From contig JBCFYV010009882.1 of the NCBI GenBank assembly GCA_039000515.1, positions 51,936,816 through 52,000,815 of the forward strand: a stretch of DNA of 64,000 bases, in the 5' to 3' direction. Both the position numbers and the translations under genes were made by a program. Below the pieces are notes generated by a model. The model saw nothing but the letters and a program-made list of their open reading frames with translations. It was not told the origin of the DNA and searched no databases. Within the stretch, counting starts at the first letter, position 1. Every line of letters begins with the position of its first letter. Shown piece after piece: positions 22,980 to 35,166 of the stretch. The stretch comes from Timema cristinae. Taxonomy: Eukaryota > Arthropoda > Insecta > Phasmatodea > Timematidae.

Positions 22980-24314
22980 GAGTCACACTTTTACCGAAAA
23001 TAGGAAGCAGAATATGCTTGAGTGGCACAGTAATTCACACGCTGTATGTTAACCCATGATGCAGTAAAACACAAATTTAAAACATTTTATTTTCTAGTAG
23101 ATAGGCATATATTTTAGATCATTCTCCTAATGAATATTTTTTAATTATAACGCTGTGTCGTGGCAAAATCCAATACATCGATACAAACGCTTTACATTAA
23201 CGGGTTATTTCAGATCTCCTCACAATGACCAACGAAGCTGTCTGCTTGCTGTTAGCTCTACAGCGCATGAATTGTCATATGCATTGATTTGAGATGGTTG
23301 GTTTTGAGATTTGATTGGTTTTCCTGTGATGAAGACCTCAGGCAGAGCGGACCAAATAGAGATCAGTTGAACTTGAGCAGAACATATTTCTTGATAAGGC
23401 ATAAATATTGTGATTGGCTTAAAGCTCGTCAAGTGACTATGTTTCAGTTCCGCGCTGGTTATTCAGTGAACATGTGAAACCACAGTAATAGTTATACAAT
23501 AAGTTGGCTCTGTGAATATATGATAATTATGTATATATTTTGTTTGCTTACTTAATCTATGTATATTTGTTAAGAGCCATTAATAGAAGTTTGTATTAAT
23601 GGATTATTATGGTTAAGTTATAAAATGGAGTTTTGAAGTATATTTATATTATTTCAAAATTATATAATGTGCAAAAAAGAAGTCTCAACTTCACTTCAAA
23701 TAAGATTGTCCTGTTTCTGTACTTATTTAAAGAATAAGTTTCGATATTATAAAATAAAAAGAACTGATACGGTGGCAAATAAACAGAAATCAAGTGGTGT
23801 GGAAAAGTGTGATAGATGAATTTAATAAAAACACCACATCTGTTCAGAGATCCATGAAACAATTAAAAATATAGGCCTACTAAGAAAAATATAAGAGGAG
23901 AGAAAAAAAGTAACAGCTGAACTAGAGGTAAAATCTTAATATTTTTCTTTAACATTTTATAGTACTGTATCATACTAATACAACTATTTTATTAATTTTT
24001 AATATCGGGCTAGAATTAATTTAAAGCAGTAATTTGGTTTTAAACTTTATAAATTATTTAATTAAATTGTCTTATTGTCACTAAAAATAACCTAATATAT
24101 TTTTTGAATTAATAAATTTGAACTTTATAGTTTCAAGAATGTAATTATTTTTGTTACAAAGCGTGGCCTAAAATATTTTTTTGAATTAGAATAAATTTGA
24201 TATCAATAATCCAGAGTGTTGACTTTCATTATATTTAGAGAGAGGTTAATATCTTTCCCATAGTTGTCTTGGAAAATGATATTTTCTATAAGCTCATTAT
24301 TACTATTAATATTA
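22980..24314. other. Ku80 intron, unassigned
   Basis: The segment 23140-23480 is richer in GC than its surroundings and has short open frames on both strands, suggesting an old insertion, but no family is recognised. The rest is AT-rich. Confidence 0.4.
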
Positions 24315-24583
24315 CCCGCCTCGGTGGCGTTGTTGGCTAACGCGCAAGTCATGTTGAGCTCGACTGCTGAGGACGGGGAGATCGAGATTCGAATCTCGGT
24401 CGAGTGAAGTGGGGGTGGTTTTTCCTAAATGGTTTTCCACTCGCCCTCTATACAAATGCGGGCTCACTTCCTCTAATTCAACCTTCCCAATTCCTAATCC
24501 ATTAGTGTAATTAGTACTTAAAGCGTATAACCCGAACGGGTAGTAAGACGCGGTGCTAAATATTATTATTATTATTATTATTA
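24315..24583 (+). mobile_element. SINE, family A, full length
   Basis: The best-preserved family A copy with tRNA-like head. A box tggcgttgttgg at 24325-24336 and box B gattcgaatctc at 24386-24397 are the internal RNA polymerase III promoter. Then come a body (gtggtttttcctaaatgg, cttcctctaattcaacc), the tail palindrome acccgaacgggt, ggtgctaaat and an (ATT)n tail. Such elements are mobilised by a LINE partner. No clear target duplication. Confidence 0.9.
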
Positions 24584-24794
24584 GGTGTTCTGTCTTATGA
24601 CAGGTCCATTCCTTTTGTCAGTGAAACTTAAGACCTCCAATGCGCCTTGTCCTCTCCCTCCTCCTTCACTTCCAGAATCCTCCTCCTTCCTAAGCTGCTC
24701 TTTCCCTCAACCTTTCCTTCTTTGACATCGTACAAATAAGGGTTTCTCCTAAGGATGTGTCCAATCCATAATGCCTGGTTTTCCCAATTATTGA

Positions 24795-24809
24795 CCCCCC
24801 CCCCCCCCC
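24795..24809. repeat. C15 homopolymer
   Basis: Fifteen consecutive C in AT-rich DNA. Confidence 0.95.
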
Positions 24810-25008
24810 GTTCTAGCTATAATTATTTACTACCATTAGTTTTAATGTATTATTTATTTTTTGCTAGTAACTAAATTTTTTTTGGCCCTACATTTAAATC
24901 CAAGAACTGTAAGAAAAAGGTTTTGTATTACCAAAAATTGGCAGTAATAGGAATACATAATTACACATGTTCCTACATATAATGTGTTCCCCATATTATA
25001 TCCATTAG

Positions 25009-25215
25009 GTGTATAATTATTGTATTTGCATAAAAAATGGTAGAGTACAAGCCAAACCTGACTGTTTCCAAGCTGTAGGTTTTACAATTGAGGGAAAGCC
25101 TTGCAAACAGTGCAATAAAATTAGAGCCATTACAGAATCTATCACCGATAGGATGGTAAAAAGGTTCGAAATAAAGTTAAAATCTTATTACATACAAAAT
25201 TCACATAATTTATAA
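25009..25215 (+). other. Open frame with CxxC, unrecognised
   Basis: 68 codons, preceded by an acceptor-like ccattag. It includes 'GFTIEGKPCKQCNKIRA' with a CxxC pair and a basic tail. The stop lies at the left edge of the mariner remnant, and this could be one exon of a zinc-binding transposon protein. Not assigned. Confidence 0.3.
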
Positions 25216-25727
25216 CTGCATTACTTATCCATGTAGTTGACCCCCAAATTTGTCATAATATAGCACCAGCTTTTACAATCCCTTGTCAAGGAACGGTGCC
25301 ACCAGGGTATCCAGCCAGTTAATGACTACATTTATTAACCTATGATGTTGTTGTGAAACGTTTAAGATGCTTCAAAAGTCGATCTAACACAACGGGCATG
25401 GAAAGCTAGCTAAGGGCTTCGTTCTCCTTCACAAAACTGTGTGGTCTCACACTGAAGCTCCGATCAAAGCTTTATTCGAGCAGTTAAACTTGTAGATTTA
25501 CGACCATCACCCTTACAGCTCAGATTTGGCAAAAAAGTGATTACCATCTCTTCATGAAAATGGCTTAATACCCTGTCCTTCGAATCCAATGAAGAGCTCC
25601 TATATGGAGTCAACAACTGACTGGGTTCGCTGGCAGTATCGTTACTTTATGAGGGGTTGTGAAAACTGGTGCCATAGTACAAGTGACTAAATTTGGGTGG
25701 CAGCTATGTGGAAAAGTAATGCGGTTA
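25213..25727 (+). mobile_element. Mariner element, internally deleted, with long TIRs
   Basis: About 0.5 kb. Inverted ends of about 70 bp at 25213-25283 and 25655-25727 share gcattactt, cccaaattt, gcaccag.tttt and acaa.ccc. Between them only the end of a mariner-type DDD transposase remains: 'HPYSSDLAKK' and, in another frame, 'SDYHLFMKM' (family pattern HPPYSPDLAPSDYHLF). The N-terminal half of the gene is gone, so this is a MITE-like deletion derivative. Confidence 0.75.
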
Positions 25728-26293
25728 TTTATTAAAGTTTTGTGTCTGATAAGATTTATCTTCTATTCTTGACTCATATTTTTTTGCGAGCCAATCAGGG
25801 GTTGATTATGGCCGCCCCTCGTAATAGCCTTTAGGTTATGAAAGTTGAAATTAGTTTTTAATGGTCTTTAATATTTCATGTATTTCTTGGGGGGAGCCCA
25901 TTTGTACTCTATAGATTAAAAAACTTAAGTTCGAAAATAAACATTGTTAGTGACCTTCTTCAACATTTTCACTATTATAAAAACCACTCACATATTTATT
26001 GAAGTTTATTGAGGATTAAATAAAAATAATTAGATTTATGTTAATAATATAATGCTAGCTTGAACATCCTTAAACACTTATAAACAATTTGATTGGCTTA
26101 CTTATTTACAGAATGTTATGTCATTTAAAATAAAACTATTATAAGTTAACAAGATAGATGATGCCACACAAATAAAAAAGGATTATTAATAAGCTTACCA
26201 AACAATAACTTGCTTGAATAGTATATTAAAATCAAAATTATGTTTTAAAAAGTATTAATTTTAAGATATTTAAAGTTAAAATTGGACAAACAC
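25728..26293. other. Ku80 intron, no feature
   Basis: Nothing recognised between the mariner remnant and the Ku80 exon. Confidence 0.5.
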
Positions 26294-26559
26294 TCAACTG
26301 TTTGAAAATGTCAATTGCGGCTTTTTTGTTGGTTTGCCTGGCTATTTCTTGTAGGTTGAATTCTTTTTTTAACTGATTCAACTTCCCCATTAAACTGTCC
26401 TTAAGATCAAAAGGTGGTGTAATCAGCTCCAAAAGTGTTGATTTTGGGGAAGGAAGTGGCGAGTCGGGGAACAATGAGCGATGGGCTAACGAGGCCAACA
26501 TGTGTTGGTAATGAGGATCAAGTAAGTTTTTTGATTCAAATGCTTCTTCACCATTATGC
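26294..26559 (-). CDS. XRCC5: Ku80 exon, C-terminal arm
   Basis: Encodes 'LDPHYQHMLASLAHRSLF', 'PDSPLPSP', 'ELITPPFDLKDSLMGKL' and 'EFNLQEIARQTNKKAAIDIF'. These match, in order, the Ku80 arm (human NP.FQRLFQCLLHRAL, PLPP, MLNPPAEV, LFPLIEAKKKDQ.TAQEIF) that wraps the Ku70 barrel. The acceptor is TTTTTTCAG at 26562-26560; the first base G completes the glycine codon begun in the exon at 45015. Two donors fit: GTTGAG (exon end 26299) or GTGTTT (exon end 26294). The choice is linked to the acceptor used at 20.46 kb. Internal ATG codons here are not starts. Confidence 0.88.
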
Positions 26560-27692
26560 CTGAAAAAAATTATAAAATTGTTGATTAGATCAATCTTATC
26601 ATTTTTATGAATTATTAAATTCTACACAAGGGCTATTATTAACAGCTTAATCTAAAGGATAATGACAAGGTTGTTTGCTAAGAGAAAGTGGACCAGCATC
26701 AGTATGGAGTATGAGAAAAGTATACTGATAAATCAGCAAATAACTCCCAGTATATCTGGCTGAGATCCGAGCCTTAACCACCTTGTCACCAATAGTCTAT
26801 GCTATTGAGAGCTTTAGTTTTAGAATGTGTGATCACTGGTGCATGTAGGGCTGAATAAATCTTTTAACTAAGCAATAATCCTATGTTAAAGAAAGTAAGT
26901 GTATGTGTATATTTTAAACATGCTTAGGGTATTGGTGCATGGCATATTTTGACTATAAATGACGACATACCTTTCATCTGATAAAGTTAAATTTTAATCC
27001 TCCAAAATGGACTCAACCCCCAAAAAATACTATTTGAAGATGTGATCAAAGCTAAACTATTGCTTGTGTAATGAGTGTATACATATTCACTATGGTTAAG
27101 CTCTCAAGATTTTTGTTTAACCATCCAAACAGCTTTAATAAATTATACATCTAGGATTTTTTTTTAAATTTTATGTATGATTAAACCCATCAGCATAAAA
27201 ATATTGAGGTTTATTTAAAATAATTATTACTGTTTTGGTAGCATTCTCTGGTAGTATCAAATTAGACCAATTATAAAAGACAGTGAAACATATTATAAAC
27301 AAATACCTTAAAACTGAAAATATCCAGCTAGCATTACCTTAAAAAATAAATGGTACAGAACTCCTCACAGACTTTCTCGTTCCATTGTTTAAAAATTGAG
27401 ATATTTACACAAAACTCGTAATTTATGTGAAAAGAAATAATATTCACTAGCGAATCCGCTCAAAAATTGCACTATACTTACTTAAAACATTTTTGACACC
27501 CAATTTTATAATTTTATTTTAAAAGAATTCAAGTCTTAATTTGTATATTTGGACCAATAATATATGGAAATATACTGAAAGAGAGAATAATAAATAAAAT
27601 GAAGGAAGGTGGAGAGAGGAGCAGCATAGATTTAGGGAACAGAGGTCTACAATAGACTTGATCTTTGCCAAACGGAGTACCCGTCAGTTGGC

Positions 27693-27697
<5 letters not shown>
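26560..27697. other. Ku80 intron, possible tRNA-like remnant
   Basis: On the minus strand near 26760-26800 a ggtggttaaggctcggatct stretch resembles an A-box region of a tRNA-derived SINE. Nothing else is supported. Confidence 0.3.
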
Positions 27698-27728
<31 letters not shown>

Positions 27729-27761
27729 TAATAATAAATAATAATAATAATTAATAATAAT

Positions 27762-27800
<39 letters not shown>
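27696..27800. repeat. (AAT)n microsatellite
   Basis: About 100 bp of AAT units with a few ATT/AAAT interruptions; it is the tail of the adjoining reverse-oriented SINE. Confidence 0.9.
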
Positions 27801-27906
27801 GCGCCGCATATTACTACCCGTTTGGGTTATACGCACTTACGCTAATGTGTAATGGTAGGGTTATTGTGAGATTAAATAGAGGACTTACAGTTTAACGTGG
27901 AATCCT
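27801..27906 (-). mobile_element. SINE, family B, 5'-truncated
   Basis: From the left: gcgccgcatattactacccg tail, cacttacgctaatgtgtaat, then tacagtttaacgtggaatcc. The tRNA-like head is missing. It ends next to an aggccaaatgacttt repeat cluster. Confidence 0.75.
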
Positions 27907-27907
27907 A

Positions 27908-27963
27908 AACTTTAGGCCAAATGACTTTAGGCCAACTGACTTTTAGGCCAAATGACTTTAAAT
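27908..27963. repeat. Three tttaggccaaatgac-type repeats
   Basis: aactttaggccaaatgactt, taggccaactgacttt and taggccaaatgactttaa in a row. The same cluster recurs at 43737-43790. Confidence 0.8.
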
Positions 27964-28336
27964 AAATATTCTATGTCTAAGTTTTGTTCGGAAACATTCG
28001 CTATGATGTATTGTGATGTTAATAGAGGGCAGCATGTGTCCTATTTAGTTAAATAGTATATACTATCATTTCTAAATACATGTAGTCTTCTTTAGTGTAA
28101 CTATTTACCAAGGTCACAGAAAAGGAAAGGAAAAGCCACAGCCGCTAGATTAAACGTGTTACACTCCTTTTCGAGGCTTTACTCCTTCAACGTTGAGATC
28201 GCTAGTTGCAATCACCAGTGACTACAGCGCAATCAAGTGAGCATTTTTTTAAACTCAAATGTGCTTAAGGGCAGATACAAAATATGAGCTCCTCGAGTTA
28301 ACCTGTCGGCTGGTGGTCACCGAGCACACCTCTACA

Positions 28337-28352
28337 CCCCCCCCCCCCCCCC
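28337..28352. repeat. C16 homopolymer
   Basis: Sixteen consecutive C. Confidence 0.95.
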
Positions 28353-28589
28353 TCCTACCCATCCAGTAACATAATCCTGTCACACAAATAAGTTTACTCT
28401 GACTGCATATTACAAAGAAAACTTGAAATACAATGGACTTGTTTTTTAACTAAGATACTGGCTGTCAACTGCAATTATTGGTTAAGAGCACTGAGAAAAA
28501 TTGTAGACGTTTAGAAATACCAATTTATTGAAGAAGTTGTTAGATATTTTTTAATATTGTTTTCACCAAAATGAGGGTGAAAGTCTAAC

Positions 28590-28651
28590 CAGTTAAATAG
28601 TTTGAATATTAATTATAAAGCAGTTAAATAGTTTGAATATTAATTATAAAG
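28590..28651. repeat. Perfect 31-bp tandem duplication
   Basis: Units 28590-28620 and 28621-28651 (cagttaaatagtttgaatat start) are identical. Confidence 0.95.
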
Positions 28652-29247
28652 TGTTTTTTAAAATGTGTGATATCTTATATAGAACCGTAAAAAACAACCC
28701 CACAAATTGTGACCCCATCAAAACATGACTATTTGATAGAGGAAGGCTAGATACCATACCTCGTGGCCACTAATGCAGGTCTATAATAGCTATTTGATGC
28801 TATGTGTTTAAAATCATTTATGTATACTTTAATTAATTTAAAAACTGGCATTTTCTTGATGTAAATTAAAATTACCACACTCAAGTAATTAAAGTTAAAA
28901 CAAAAATATAGGATAGTTTTAAATAGTTCTTAGGGTTTCTGTTATTTAAAATTATGTAATAAACACTAAAGTTAAATTATTGTATTTTGTATGAGTACAT
29001 GATGCAGGCTGGATATTAATATAAAGATATTGAAGACAAACGGGCCGGTCAGCTATGTCTCGCGAGCCATTTGTTTGTGAATCCTGCCTTATCATTAGAC
29101 CTTGAAAGGGGGTTCTGTACGTTAATAAAAGTTAGATCAGTTCCAAAGTTTAATTAATCATATAGTATGGATAAAATTATGTATGGTTTATTGAAGCAAT
29201 TATTCAAAATATTATAAACCCTACACTCCATTTTTCTTTTATGAATT
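28652..29247. other. Ku80 intron, no feature
   Basis: Nothing recognised. Confidence 0.5.
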
Positions 29248-29579
29248 ACTAGCAATCCCGCACAGTGTTGCTTGTGACCCACTGTGGTGTAAGAATTATA
29301 TAAGCAGCCCCCCCCTCCCCCCATCATGGTACCCGTATCTCTGAAACATAATTCTAAAACAGATATATAATATTTTCTTCAAAATTTTGTTTAAAATAGC
29401 CTAATTAAAAAGCTAATTGAAAATTTTAAAATCCTGTTTCGAGGTGCATTCCGAACCCCTTCCGTTCACCTATGTTAAAAATTTCAGATTTCGGCATGCC
29501 GTAGATTTGGCTGGGCATCGCAAACAAACAAACAAACAAACACACACAGACAAACACTTCCTTTTAATATTATAATAGA
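29248..29579 (+). mobile_element. Short interspersed repeat, family C (RTE-like 3' end)
   Basis: Starts actagcaatcccgcacagtg and ends agatttggctgggcatcgca, (caaa)n, cacttccttttaatattata. A second copy lies at 36931-37205. The ending resembles RTE-mobilised short repeats of arthropods; no coding sequence. Confidence 0.65.
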
Positions 29580-29956
29580 CTATGATGTAGTATTGTGGCT
29601 TATAAAATAAGGCTACAGGCTAGTCTAGTCCATTAGAGTATTGATGTCACCTTTCAGTGGAAACCGATTGTAGGCTACATAAATATTTTGATACGTCAGA
29701 TACAAAATTGATAAGTATCTCAAAATGCTTTCCTATTTACTATTTAACATATTTTGTTATTAAATGAATGGTATTTTAAATAGGAACTAATGAGTATGAA
29801 AATACTCATAATTTTTAACGTTATTTTATTATCACAAATTAAGACTAGATAATTATTTGTTTTACCGTTCGAGCTTTTAAATATGTTGCTGGCTATCTTG
29901 CATAAAAGATAGAATGGAAATTTCATTGTAAGCTCTGCATGAATACATTAACAAAG
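29580..29956. other. Ku80 intron, no feature
   Basis: Nothing recognised. Confidence 0.5.
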
Positions 29957-29968
29957 TGTGATATCAAA

Positions 29969-30212
29969 CCCGCCTCGTTGGCATAGATGGCTAACGCGCT
30001 AGTCGTGTTGAGCTCGACTGCTGAGGACGGGGAGATTGAGGTTTGAATCTCGGTCGGGTGAACTGGGGGTGGTTTTTCCTAAATGGTTTTCCACTCTCCC
30101 TCTATGCAAATGCGGGTTAACTTCCTCTAATTCAACCTTCCCAATTCCTAATCCATTAGCGTAATTAGTACTTAAAGCGTATAACCCGAACGGGTAGTAA
30201 GACGCGGTGCTA

Positions 30213-30247
<35 letters not shown>
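29969..30247 (+). mobile_element. SINE, family A, with target duplication
   Basis: Same layout as the 24.3 kb copy: tRNA-like head, body, acccgaacgggt tail palindrome, ggtgctaaat, (AAT)n. An 11-bp duplication tgtgatatcaa (29957-29967) / tgtgataccaa (30248-30258) flanks it with one mismatch, showing retrotransposition. Confidence 0.9.
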
Positions 30248-30249
<2 letters not shown>

Positions 30250-30267
30250 TGATACCAACATGGAGTC

Positions 30268-30536
30268 TTATTATAATTAGCTCCATGTCTTACTACCCGT
30301 TCGGGTTGTACGCATTTACGCTAATGTATAATGGTAGGGTGATAGTGAGATTAAATGGAGGTCCTACAGTTTAATGTGGAATTCGAACCACATTCACAAG
30401 TTGTGATTAATACACGTCTTGTCAGAGGTGAAGGAAGGGTTTGGCAATCAGATAAATCTGTGCCGGGACAGAGGATTGAACCCCGGACCCCCAGCACAGA
30501 AGTCTGACACCTTACCCTAGACCACCAGGTCACCAG
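30268..30536 (-). mobile_element. SINE, family B
   Basis: Reverse-oriented: tail gtcttactacccgttcgggt, cagtttaatgtggaattcga, ggcaatcagataaatctgtg, box B rc tgaaccccggaccccca and head rc ctagaccaccaggtcacc. About 35 bp present in the 36 kb copy (the block containing aggcctgacattcc) is missing here. It faces the family A SINE tail to tail across a 20-bp spacer. Confidence 0.85.
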
Positions 30537-31784
30537 GTCCACCAGGACACTTGATATGATTATCTAACTTTTCACAGAGCATATCTCAATAAAGTGCATG
30601 ATGACTTAGGGAATCTTAAATCCCCTACAAATATGTTCACACAGATATCCTAGAAACATTTATTGAGCAATTTCCCTATGTGCAACACAAAGAAGGTATT
30701 GTACATATAAAGTTAGGAAAGGTATTGAAGAAAATAAGAATAATATAGCCTCATTGGCTTAAGCAATGTAAAAAGCACAAGCTATTCGGACAAAGCCACC
30801 TCCTTAAAGTTAGAATCCACAATCACTTGTTGTGGACTGTGAAGTATAATTTTTAATTCATAAAGTACATAATTAGTTGTAGTAAGGAACAATATATATC
30901 CTAATAGATAAAAATAGAAATCAATTGAAAGATACGAATAAGACAGAAATTAAGTTATTGATATAAATTATAAAGACAATATCAATTAAGTTTACTTATC
31001 ATAAAGAGTAAATGGACTGATTAGCAAAATTGTTGTTAAAACAAAAAATCAAGTAGAATCAATTAGTTGTGAAAGGAATATAGATTATGTATTGAGAAAA
31101 AATTTAATTAGGTTAAAATGTAATACTTGACCTTTTACAAACACATTAAAAATGTGAGTCAGAAAGCACATATATAACAATACAACAAAAACATATTAAA
31201 ATACATGTATTAAAGACATGAGTTAAAATAAAAATAAGGTGTATACTACTGATAACAAGATAAAATTATGATTAGAAAAGAATTAATTGAGTTTAATTGA
31301 GAATTGATGCCTATGCTTTGCTTAAAAGTTTTTTTAAGTTAGCTTATTCTACAATTTCAGGAAGTTATGTTGTTACAATTCAATAAACCATAAATATATT
31401 AAGACAAGTGTTAACGAACATGGGATATTTTAGATGAAACTTATAATACAGTGTAATAAGATAAATAAGTTAATTGACAAAAATGGGATTTTATAAATAC
31501 AAAAATTTTAAATATAAGTTGAGATCCATCCTTATCTGAAAGTTTTGAATGGCCTTGTTCCTTGTAAATCAGGAGTAAATTAATCACAAGTCCGACATGT
31601 TTCGGCGCTCCATAGGCACCATCCTCAGGTCATAAATGAATCCTGAAATGAGTTCTTTCCACGACGAATCGAATAGAACTAGAAGTCGTTGGGGAGCATT
31701 GTACAGCTCTGTTACACATTGACTTAGAGAGGCTGTTTGTTGGAGAGGCAGAAGAAGGGTGCCTGACAGGGAGGTCCATTAGCT
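30537..31784. other. Ku80 intron with a cgacatgtttcggcg motif
   Basis: Mostly AT-rich. At about 31590-31628 the segment ccgacatgtttcggcgctcc followed by ggcaccatcctcaggtca matches a motif widely seen in arthropod repeats. Element borders are not visible. Confidence 0.4.
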
Positions 31785-33007
31785 TGGAGTACCACTTTCA
31801 AATTTCAAAAAAAATTTTGTGCCAAAGTTTTTTACTAGTTTTGTACCGTTTTGTGCCACAAACAAAAATTTGTGTACCCCCACCCATTTCGAGTAATTAG
31901 CATATCAAAGTACACAATCTAAGTTAATGCTGGAGTACCACTTTAGAATTTTGAGCTTGTGTCAATGCCAACGTTTTATACTAGTTTTGTACCGTTTTGT
32001 ACCACAAACAAACAGTTTTGTATCCCCCTCCATTTTGATTAGGCCTATTAAGCATATCAAAATGGCCATTCCAAATTAGGAACCATTTATATCTTTAGAA
32101 TTTTGAGCTTTTTTTAATGCCAACATTTTGTACATGTACCAAACAAAATGTATTGCATACCCACCCATTTTGAGTAATTAGAATATCAAAGTGGTCACTC
32201 AAAGTTTATACTGGGGTAATACTTTTGAATTTTGAAGTATTTCAATGCCAACATTTTTAGTAGTTTTGTACCACAAATAAAAAGTTTTTTTACCCCCATC
32301 CATTTTAGATAATTATCATAACAATATGGTCACTCAATTAGAATAAGAAATTAAAGTGAGGATCATTCCAAATAGCTTAGATGTGCATACAAATTTGAAA
32401 AATGTCTAGGTGAGAAACATTTTATATAGCTTAGGACTATAAAAGAATCTATTTATTTTTTAAATCAAGGCGAAGACTACTCATAGCTTCTATAGTTATC
32501 AATTTGACAAATTTTTTTTAAGAAGTGCCACTCTAAATAGTTTATAATATAAACGAACTGATTTAAAAAAAATTAAGAGGAGGACCACTGTTTAAAACAT
32601 ACATAAGATAAAATATGAATGAGAAACTATTAAATGGCTTTAAACAGAACTCTACCATTGTAAGTAACTATGTTATTTATAATTATGACACCCCCAATCA
32701 TCCCTATGAAAATGATTCGGATCCGCCCCTGATGTAGTATATTAATTAAATTATACTTTATAAACCTCGTTTAATCTAGCGAGATACTATACACAAACTA
32801 AATTTATGTTACAAAGCGGTACAGAATTATTACAAAATGTTGGCATTGAAAAAAGTTCAAAAGTATTTGGAGTGGCAACTTTGAAATGATGATTACTCAA
32901 AATGGTGAGGATAAAACAAATTTTGAAAGTGGTACTCCAGCAATAACTTGGAGTTAACACTTTTGTATGTTAATTACTCAAAATAGGTGGGGGTACAAAA
33001 CTTTTTG
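31785..33007. repeat. Tandem array with inverted partner
   Basis: Four direct units of about 146, 152, 128 and 125 bp start near 31785, 31931, about 32083 and 32211 (tggagtaccacttt, gttttgtacc.c.aac, acccccacccattttgagta, attagcatatcaaa). Weaker copies follow to about 32600. At 32812-33007 the same sequence returns in the opposite orientation (gaaagtggtactccag, gtgggggtacaaaac). The block may be a non-autonomous transposon with repeated ends. Confidence 0.75.
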
Positions 33008-33326
33008 GAAAAGGGATCGCAATATAGTAAAAAATGTCTTCAATTATTAGCTTATTTTTAAAATTATTTCCTCGAAGCGCGCCCCAATTTTCGGAGCACC
33101 TGCGCTACACGAATTAGAAAGCATGTGTAGTAATCTTTAGCCCATGTCACTAGTCACAAACGAATGAGCTACGCATCCCCACAAATTAAAATGCACATGC
33201 TAGGGGATTTACTCAGAAGTCCACACAAATATAATGACTATATACAAGCTGCCTTGGGAACAAGGGATGGGGGGAATACCCTAAAATATCGTGCTTTTCC
33301 CTATGGCATAACTAAGTGGAATTGTA
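33008..33326. other. Ku80 intron, no feature
   Basis: A 71-codon plus-strand frame at 33164-33379 runs into the SINE and is not a gene. Confidence 0.45.
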
Positions 33327-33463
33327 ATTATTTAGCACCACGTCTTACTACACGCTCGGCTTGTACACTTAAGTACTAATTACGCTAATGGGTTAGGAAC
33401 TGGGAGGGTTTAATTTAGAGGAAGTGAACCCGCATTTGTGTGGAGGTAGAGTGGAAAACCATG
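33327..33463 (-). mobile_element. SINE, family A, 5'-truncated
   Basis: Tail agcaccacgtcttactacac, actaattacgctaatgggtt, then body rc ggaggtagagtggaaaacca. Head missing. Confidence 0.75.
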
Positions 33464-35166
33464 TAGGAAATATAATATACTGGACAAACTACAAATATTA
33501 TTTACAAAATAAAATAAATTGGATGCTTGTGTTGACGTAAAACAAAATATGTGTGCTGTTAAGTGGAATTACAATAATTATGCTGTGTTTACAATGTCAC
33601 TGGTGAAGCGTTATTCTTTTGCAGTGCATAGACTAATTGAGACTCTTTAGCCTAATGTAGTAAGATGATACAACCGCTACATGGAAGAAGTCAACCAACT
33701 CGATTCAAATATTTCAACCTACAGAATAGAAATGATAGGGAAAAAATTGTTTACAGCTCAATCCTGTATTTTACTATTAAATGTATAATAATTAATACAT
33801 ATCAACTATCCATTACCATGGCTGTGACTTTTATACAATAATATGTTAAGTTTGTCTGTGAATGTCCTAAGCTTTTCTCTAACAACCCAATAAGGTACAA
33901 ATATTAAATTTAGCAAACTAATTGCTTAAATGATGTAGCTACCCCCTAATTCTTATGATCTGAATTTTGCAGGGGATGGCCCGATAACCTAGCAGAAAGC
34001 CACGGACACAAACCAGCTACCTCTTTTTTTTTTAAAAAATAGATAAAAATAAAAGAGGAAAGACTTCTAGCGAAAACAGAAATTCCATCTTTCGGAGAGA
34101 GGACTATCCCCTAGTTTAAACAATAATAAATAATTAACTTCTAAAAATGTTTGTAATATTTATAATGATGCTCATCTTACATAATTTCTATCCATTCTGT
34201 TATTATGTGTACTGCACCTTCATATTGATCTGATTTATCTGCATTAAACACGATCGGGGTAGCTATAAATAAAGAAGTTAGAATTCAGAGAAAGGGTTCT
34301 CGGGTTTCAGTGGAGAGAAAATGTTTTCATTTGATTAAAAAAAGGAAAAAAAAAACAGTCAAACTATAAATTTGTTTATTTCAGCTTAAGAGTCTATTGA
34401 GAAATTTTGAGTTAGAAAAAAATCCCTTGGTTCTTATCTTTATTTATTTTTTTGAAAAAGGATCGTAAACATATATAAAAATGGAAGAAATTGTAGGGGG
34501 TCTTCAGGTTAGGTAAATACATTTTAATTTTCTCACAAAGAACCTTAGATGACATCTAGAAAAGCTACTCGATATAGAACTACTTTCACATATTTGTATA
34601 ACAGATCTGCAGCTGCCAAGTTTAATAAATAGTAGACCTATAAACCTCTAAGATAATTCTAGTAAAATATTTAAATGTTTTCATTACCAAATGGATTTTT
34701 TTTTTCTAGGCGTTTCTTTTTGCTATAGCTTCAACCCAACCTCCAACTACCCCCAAAGCTTCTTATACTCTCATCCTCATCCTTTCATACACAAACAATC
34801 TAAGTGTTTGTCATATTTCAGTAAAAAAAATACATCGTACCCAGTTCCAAGAACCTTTAAATCCGGAACTCATTAAATTTTTTTAAAAAAACCTCTCTCT
34901 TAATGAAACTACCAAGTTCGGTGAAACATGACTGTCGGCATTTCACCTAAACATTAATACTGCTAATCCCTTCCTATATTTACTGATTGATAAATATTCC
35001 AAAGTCCTACACTTTTTTTTAAGCTCACCCCCTCTCCTCTTTTCCTTTTTTAACGTTAAAAACCGATAATACATGTAACTGAACAAACTAACTGTAGTTA
35101 TTATTCGGTTGTTAATACTTGGATGAGATAGACCAGATATCTTAGTCATTTCAATATTTATCTTAG
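33464..35166. other. Ku80 intron, no feature
   Basis: AT-rich sequence; no supported feature. Confidence 0.5.

Noticed and set aside
26238..26501. Single-exon ORF starting at ATG 26501
   Set aside because: The ATG is internal to a Ku80 exon that begins at 26559; the last codons run into the intron.
30351..30542. Minus-strand ORF of 63 codons
   Set aside because: Lies wholly inside a family B SINE.
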